A stretch of 10,757 bases of DNA from Chloroflexota bacterium. GTDB lineage: Bacteria > Chloroflexota > Anaerolineae > Caldilineales > Caldilineaceae. Positions 7,287 through 10,757 of the stretch are shown piece by piece. The translations under genes were made by a program, and so were the position numbers. The stretch lies in the NCBI GenBank assembly GCA_003577005.1, contig QEUW01000305.1, forward strand, positions 1 to 10,757, written 5' to 3'. A model generated the notes under the pieces. That model was not told the origin of the DNA, did not search any database, and saw only the letters and a program-made list of their open reading frames with translations. Positions within the stretch are counted from its first letter, which is position 1. Each line of letters starts with the position of its first letter.

Positions 7287-7608
7287 AGTCGTGCTCGTCC
7301 CATTTCCATTTAGCGACTTAAGCACGACCAAAGTACGTCCGGCCATTGTGGTGAGCAACGATGCCTGCCATCAACTTGAACCTGATCTGCTCCTGGCCGC
7401 GATTACATCGAATGTTAGCGCAGCGACTGGCAGCTTTGATTATCTGATCCAGCACTGGAAAGAGGCAGGCTTGCGCTTCTCTTTGGCGTTGAAGCCTGTG
7501 CTATTTACCCTCGACCCTCAACGTGTCATACACACCATCGGTGTTCTGCATCTGACCGATCTTGCTGAAATTGATAAACGTCTAAAATTGGCGCTTGGCC
7601 TGCGCTAA
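7267..7608 (+). CDS. MazF/PemK-family endoribonuclease toxin
   Basis: This 113-residue protein belongs to the PemK/MazF group of type II toxins, which cleave mRNA at short sequence motifs. It opens with RRGEVVLVPFPFSDLSTTKVRPAIVVSND, conserved across the family (residues 4-32). The sequence then runs through the expected small beta-barrel region (PDLLLAAITSN at about 38-48) to a C-terminal helix ending LALGLR. Length is normal for the family. The gene overlaps an antitoxin-like frame by 20 bases and has a good GGAGGA site. It lies on the + strand between lysJ and lysZ, which are both on the - strand. Its stop is only 7 bp from the lysZ stop, so transcripts of toxin and lysZ run into each other. 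This placement suggests a mobile module that settled in the lys cluster. The barrel appears intact, so the toxin is probably active. Confidence 0.88.
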   Translation: MAYRRGEVVLVPFPFSDLSTTKVRPAIVVSNDACHQLEPDLLLAAITSNVSAATGSFDYLIQHWKEAGLRFSLALKPVLFTLDPQRVIHTIGVLHLTDLAEIDKRLKLALGLR

Positions 7609-7615
7609 ATTTCAG

Positions 7616-8419
<804 letters not shown>

Positions 8420-8444
8420 AAAAAAATCCTCTGATCTTTGATAC

Positions 8445-9500
8445 TTATATCGGGTGCAGCCCCGGAAAGGTCAACCCCATCGTCTCCTCCCAGCCCAGCA
8501 TGAGGTTCATGCACTGCACCGCCGTGCCGGCCGCCCCCTTCATCAGATTGTCGATGGCGCAGAGGGCGACGATGCGACGTGTCTCCGGGTCATACTCGAA
8601 CCCCACATCGGCGTAGTTGCTGCCGATCAAAATTTTTGGCTCAGGATAGCGATAGATGCCCGCGCCCTCCTTGACTATGCGAATAAAGGGCTCATTGCGG
8701 TAAATCTGGCGGTAGGCGCGCCAGAGATCTTTCTCCGTCACGCCCGGTTTGGCAAAGAGGTGCGCCGTCGCCAACACGCCGCGTACATTGTCGATGGCTG
8801 TCGCGCTTAAATGAACTTCGGTCTCCACCCCAGTCAGGCCGGTGGCCTGGAGCACCTCGGCGGTGTGGCGATGGCCGGTCGGGGCAAAGCTGCGCATGAC
8901 ACCCGCGCGCTCCGGGTGATGGGTGGCGTCGCTGGAGGCATTGCCCCCTTCGCTGCTGCCGACCTTGACTTCGCAGATGACGCCCCGCTCCGCCTCGACG
9001 ACACCAGCGGCAAAGAGCGGGTAGATGGCGAGATTAGTGGCGGTGGCGTTGCAGCCCACACCGCTCACATAGTGCGTGTTGCGAACTACGTCGCGGTACA
9101 ATTCGGGCAATCCATACACGAACTTTGCCAGCCAGGCCGGGTTGGTGTGAGGTTTCCCGTACCATTTCAGATAGTCATCGGGATTGCGTAAGCGGAAGTC
9201 GGCGCTGAGGTCCACAATCCGCGGGGCCAGCGTCGTAAAGCGTTCGATGCGTTCCATTGCACCGCCGTGCGGCAGCCCCAAGAAGAGCAGGTCGCACGCC
9301 TTCAACTCGTTGGCGCTGACAAACTGCAGCCTGGTACGCCCGCGCAGATTGGGATGCGTAAAATGAATATACGAACCAGCGTTGCGCTCGCTAGTCGCCT
9401 GCTTGATTTCTACCTGTGGATGGTCGAGCAGCAACCGCAACAACTCGCCACCGGCATAACCGGAGGCGCCGACGATGGAGACAGTCAGTTTTTCGTTCAT
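8445..9500 (-). CDS. lysY: [LysW]-aminoadipate 6-phosphate (or glutamyl phosphate) reductase, ArgC-like
   Basis: The 351-residue protein reduces the LysW-bound acyl phosphate to the semialdehyde with NADPH. Numbered from the ATG at 9500, the nucleotide-binding loop is GASGYAGGE (residues 11-19). The catalytic cysteine is C150 in VSGVGCNATATN, and SSEGGNASSDATHHPERAGVMRS follows in the substrate region, with a conserved histidine in APTGHRHTAEV. GCNATAT rather than the NPGCYPT of classical ArgC is the form I associate with the LysW-type enzymes. The open frame runs two codons further to a TTG at 9506. No clear ribosome binding site precedes either start, because the upstream bases are the edge of a repeat-filled region. 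It is followed by lysZ after 25 bp. Upstream, lysX is 283 bp away, a large gap for what is otherwise a tight gene set. Confidence 0.9.
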   Translation of the reverse strand: MNEKLTVSIVGASGYAGGELLRLLLDHPQVEIKQATSERNAGSYIHFTHPNLRGRTRLQFVSANELKACDLLFLGLPHGGAMERIERFTTLAPRIVDLSADFRLRNPDDYLKWYGKPHTNPAWLAKFVYGLPELYRDVVRNTHYVSGVGCNATATNLAIYPLFAAGVVEAERGVICEVKVGSSEGGNASSDATHHPERAGVMRSFAPTGHRHTAEVLQATGLTGVETEVHLSATAIDNVRGVLATAHLFAKPGVTEKDLWRAYRQIYRNEPFIRIVKEGAGIYRYPEPKILIGSNYADVGFEYDPETRRIVALCAIDNLMKGAAGTAVQCMNLMLGWEETMGLTFPGLHPI

Positions 9501-9610
9501 AAGCAATGGTTCATGGGTAATGATTAACGCTCAATGCTCGATTATCGGCAAGCCCCGGTATCCCGCTGACTATTACGACAACGTTAAATTGGCGCATGTG
9601 AGGTGGGCCG

Positions 9611-9720
9611 ACCTCCGGGAGGTGACCGGAGACAACCTGATTTGTCGAGCATTCATCCGGTCACCTCCGACCGGAGACAACCTGATTTGTCGAGCATTCA
9701 TCCGGTCACCTCCCGGAGGT
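9611..9720. repeat. Core palindrome with perfect 20-bp terminal inverted repeats
   Basis: The 110-bp core begins ACCTCCGGGAGGTGACCGGA and ends with its exact reverse complement. Each end is also a small palindrome by itself: ACCTCC-G-GGAGGT (9611-9623) and ACCTCC-C-GGAGGT (9708-9720). Within the first copy of the internal repeat, GGAGGTGACCGGA (9618-9630) pairs with TCCGGTCACCTCC (9656-9668), giving a 13-bp stem. The 25-nt loop contains a further GACAA/TTGTC pair (9631-9635 with 9642-9646). Confidence 0.9.
9624..9713. repeat. Two exact tandem copies of a 45-bp palindromic unit
   Basis: Copy one is 9624-9668 and copy two is 9669-9713; the two are identical by eye. Each starts GACCGGAGACAACCTG and ends ATTCATCCGGTCACCTCC, so GACCGGA and TCCGGTC pair within each unit. 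The absence of any divergence suggests a recent duplication. Confidence 0.92.
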
Positions 9721-9783
9721 CTTATCGAAATGTAACGTTGTCGAACTATTAACCATTGAGCATTAACTATCAATCATTGGGCA

Positions 9784-10722
9784 TTAATCCGCCGACACCC
9801 CCGCCGTCAACGACACCGGTTGATAGGCCGGCCCGTCGTTGTCCCAACCGTTGGCGGCGGCCCAACCATCCTTTGCCACCCGCAGACAAAAATCGACCAT
9901 ACGCGCCGGGATGTTGACGCCCGTGGGTGCAATGCTATTACGAAATTCCATTGTATAATTGACTTCGTTGACGAGCAAACCCCGGTTGGGGTCCTCAAAC
10001 AGGTCAAGCGCCACGATACCGCCCCCCACCGCTTTGGCGGCGCGCACGCACAAATCGTGCATCTCGGGCGTGACTGGGCAGTTGCTCGACTTGCCCCCGC
10101 GCGCTGTGTTGGTGATCCAGTGTTGGGAATCGCGGTAGATGGCGCAGATCGTCTCATCCCCTACGACAAAGGAGCGGATGTCCCGCTGCGGCTTGCGTAC
10201 ATACTCCTGAATATAGAAGATGCTGTGATGATAGCTGCCCAACGTCTCCTTGTGTTCGAGGATCGCCTCGGCCGCATCGCGGTCATTGACCTTGCTCAGC
10301 AACCGCCCCCATGACCCCACCGCTGGCTTGAGCACAACCGGATACCCCAGCTCCTCGATGGCCTCCAGCGCACTCTCCGGTGTAAAGGCGACCAGCGTGC
10401 GCGGCTGCGGAATGCCGGCTGCGGTCAGTGCGCTGGTGGTCTGGAGTTTGTTGCCGCAGACATCGGCCACCTGCACCGAGTTCACCGTCGGCACGCCCCG
10501 GTCGTTGAGGATGCGCAGGCTATAGAGCGCCCGGCTGTGGTTGATACAGCGTTCCACCACCAGATCATAGTCCGAATATTGGCCGGCGCGCGGCCCGCTG
10601 GTGATCTCGAAGATCAATTTTTGGTCATCGAGCAAATCAAAATCAATACCGCGGCGCTCGAATTCCTCAAACAAAAGCTTCTCTTCGACGCGCACCCGGC
10701 TGTATAAAATGCCGAATCTCAT
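9784..10722 (-). CDS. lysX: LysW-amino acid ligase (alpha-aminoadipate/glutamate--LysW ligase), ATP-grasp
   Basis: This 312-residue RimK-like ATP-grasp ligase joins the amino group of alpha-aminoadipate (lysine route) or glutamate (arginine route) to the C-terminal Glu of LysW. Landmarks are [15 protein letters not shown] at the start, [11 protein letters not shown] (K92), [13 protein letters not shown] (K132 and the glycine-rich loop 136-140), and [10 protein letters not shown] (201-210). The metal- and ATP-binding end follows: [19 protein letters not shown] (D240, E253, N255). WITNTARGG and [12 protein letters not shown] resemble the Thermus-type LysX, which points to aminoadipate; this is a judgement from memory of the family. 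The C-terminal stretch after about residue 282 is some 30 residues longer than the Thermus enzyme. The ATG at 10722 has GGAGAAA (10731-10737 on the complement) eight bases upstream. LysW itself is not in the window and may lie just beyond the right edge. Confidence 0.9.
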   Translation of the reverse strand: MRFGILYSRVRVEEKLLFEEFERRGIDFDLLDDQKLIFEITSGPRAGQYSDYDLVVERCINHSRALYSLRILNDRGVPTVNSVQVADVCGNKLQTTSALTAAGIPQPRTLVAFTPESALEAIEELGYPVVLKPAVGSWGRLLSKVNDRDAAEAILEHKETLGSYHHSIFYIQEYVRKPQRDIRSFVVGDETICAIYRDSQHWITNTARGGKSSNCPVTPEMHDLCVRAAKAVGGGIVALDLFEDPNRGLLVNEVNYTMEFRNSIAPTGVNIPARMVDFCLRVAKDGWAAANGWDNDGPAYQPVSLTAGVSAD

Positions 10723-10736
10723 AGTGGTAATTTCTC

Positions 10737-10757
10737 CGTAATGCGTGATGCGTAATG
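10737..10757. repeat. Three tandem 7-bp repeats at the window edge, upstream of lysX
   Basis: CGTAATG, CGTGATG and CGTAATG run to the last base and may continue past the window. The first base also belongs to the lysX ribosome binding site. Similar AATG/ATTA-rich words fill the edges of the lysX-lysY gap (about 9504-9540 and 9745-9787), so the same type of short spacer repeat seems to recur around these genes. Confidence 0.75.

Larger units (their letters stand above)
9501..9783. repeat. 283-bp non-coding region with nested inverted repeats between lysX and lysY
   Basis: No coding sequence is supported. The region is nearly symmetric, with three layers of inverted repeats. The outer layer is TTAACGCTCAATG (9524-9536) with CATTGAGCATTAA (9754-9766), 12 of 13 pairing. 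The middle layer is CGACAACGTTA (9576-9586) with TAACGTTGTCG (9733-9743), perfect. The inner layer is a perfect 20-bp pair (9611-9630 with 9701-9720). CAATGGTT at 9504-9511 also pairs with AACCATTG at 9751-9758. The shape resembles a non-autonomous miniature element, but no target duplication was found. Transcribed as part of the lys mRNA it would fold into a long cruciform-like structure. Confidence 0.75.

Noticed and set aside
9624..9713. CRISPR-like array from the 45-bp direct repeats
   Set aside because: There are only two copies, directly abutting with no spacers, and no cas genes are nearby.
9475..9773. Short reading frames on both strands over the 45-bp repeats
   Set aside because: They are products of repeat sequence with duplicated peptides, no ribosome binding sites and no family resemblance.
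9501..9783. Lysine riboswitch or other known riboswitch in the lys cluster
   Set aside because: The region is simple nested palindromes with no recognised riboswitch core, and it lies between lysX and lysY rather than ahead of the cluster.

Overview
The window is GC-rich bacterial DNA with two convergent gene blocks. Its clearest content is five genes of the amino-group-carrier-protein (LysW/AmCP) pathway. These genes, together with an Opp/Dpp-type permease, an opine-dehydrogenase-family enzyme and short heptamer/octamer repeats between genes, suggest a Chloroflexota bacterium (for example Anaerolineae or Caldilineae). Deinococcus-Thermus also uses this pathway and cannot be excluded. The taxonomic call is an inference from gene content, not from a marker gene.

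Left block, + strand (1-4409). The 3' part of an ABC-importer inner-membrane permease (DppC/OppC type) runs to 768. After 25 bp comes an NAD(P)-dependent octopine/nopaline-dehydrogenase-family protein (794-1906). It shares a 4-bp stop/start overlap with a metallo-beta-lactamase-fold hydrolase resembling N-acyl-homoserine lactonases (1903-2727). A 149-bp gap with a perfect hairpin separates these from a glutamine-hydrolysing asparagine synthetase (2877-4409). The first three genes look like one transcription unit for uptake and processing of a small amino-acid-derived compound, possibly an opine or lactone. That role is inferred.

Junction (4410-4651). The two blocks converge on a 242-bp gap dominated by an imperfect palindrome of CACAGAG-type units, which could serve both transcripts as a fold-back at their 3' ends.

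Right block, - strand (10722 down to 4652). In transcription order it holds lysX, lysY (argC-like), lysZ, lysJ and lysK. LysX joins alpha-aminoadipate (or glutamate) to the C-terminal Glu of the carrier protein LysW. LysZ phosphorylates the bound substrate, LysY reduces it, LysJ transaminates it and LysK releases lysine (or ornithine). No LysW gene is visible; it may lie just past the right edge, upstream of lysX. The cluster is interrupted twice. Between lysX and lysY lies a 283-bp non-coding region built as nested inverted repeats around two exact 45-bp tandem copies. Between lysZ and lysJ a MazF/PemK-type toxin gene lies on the opposite strand, with a very short overlapping antitoxin-like reading frame in front of it.

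The most unusual points are the nested palindromic element inside the lys cluster, the toxin-antitoxin module with a minimal or truncated antitoxin, four translated octamer repeats at the start of lysK, and the coupled opine-dehydrogenase/lactonase pair beside a peptide-type transporter.
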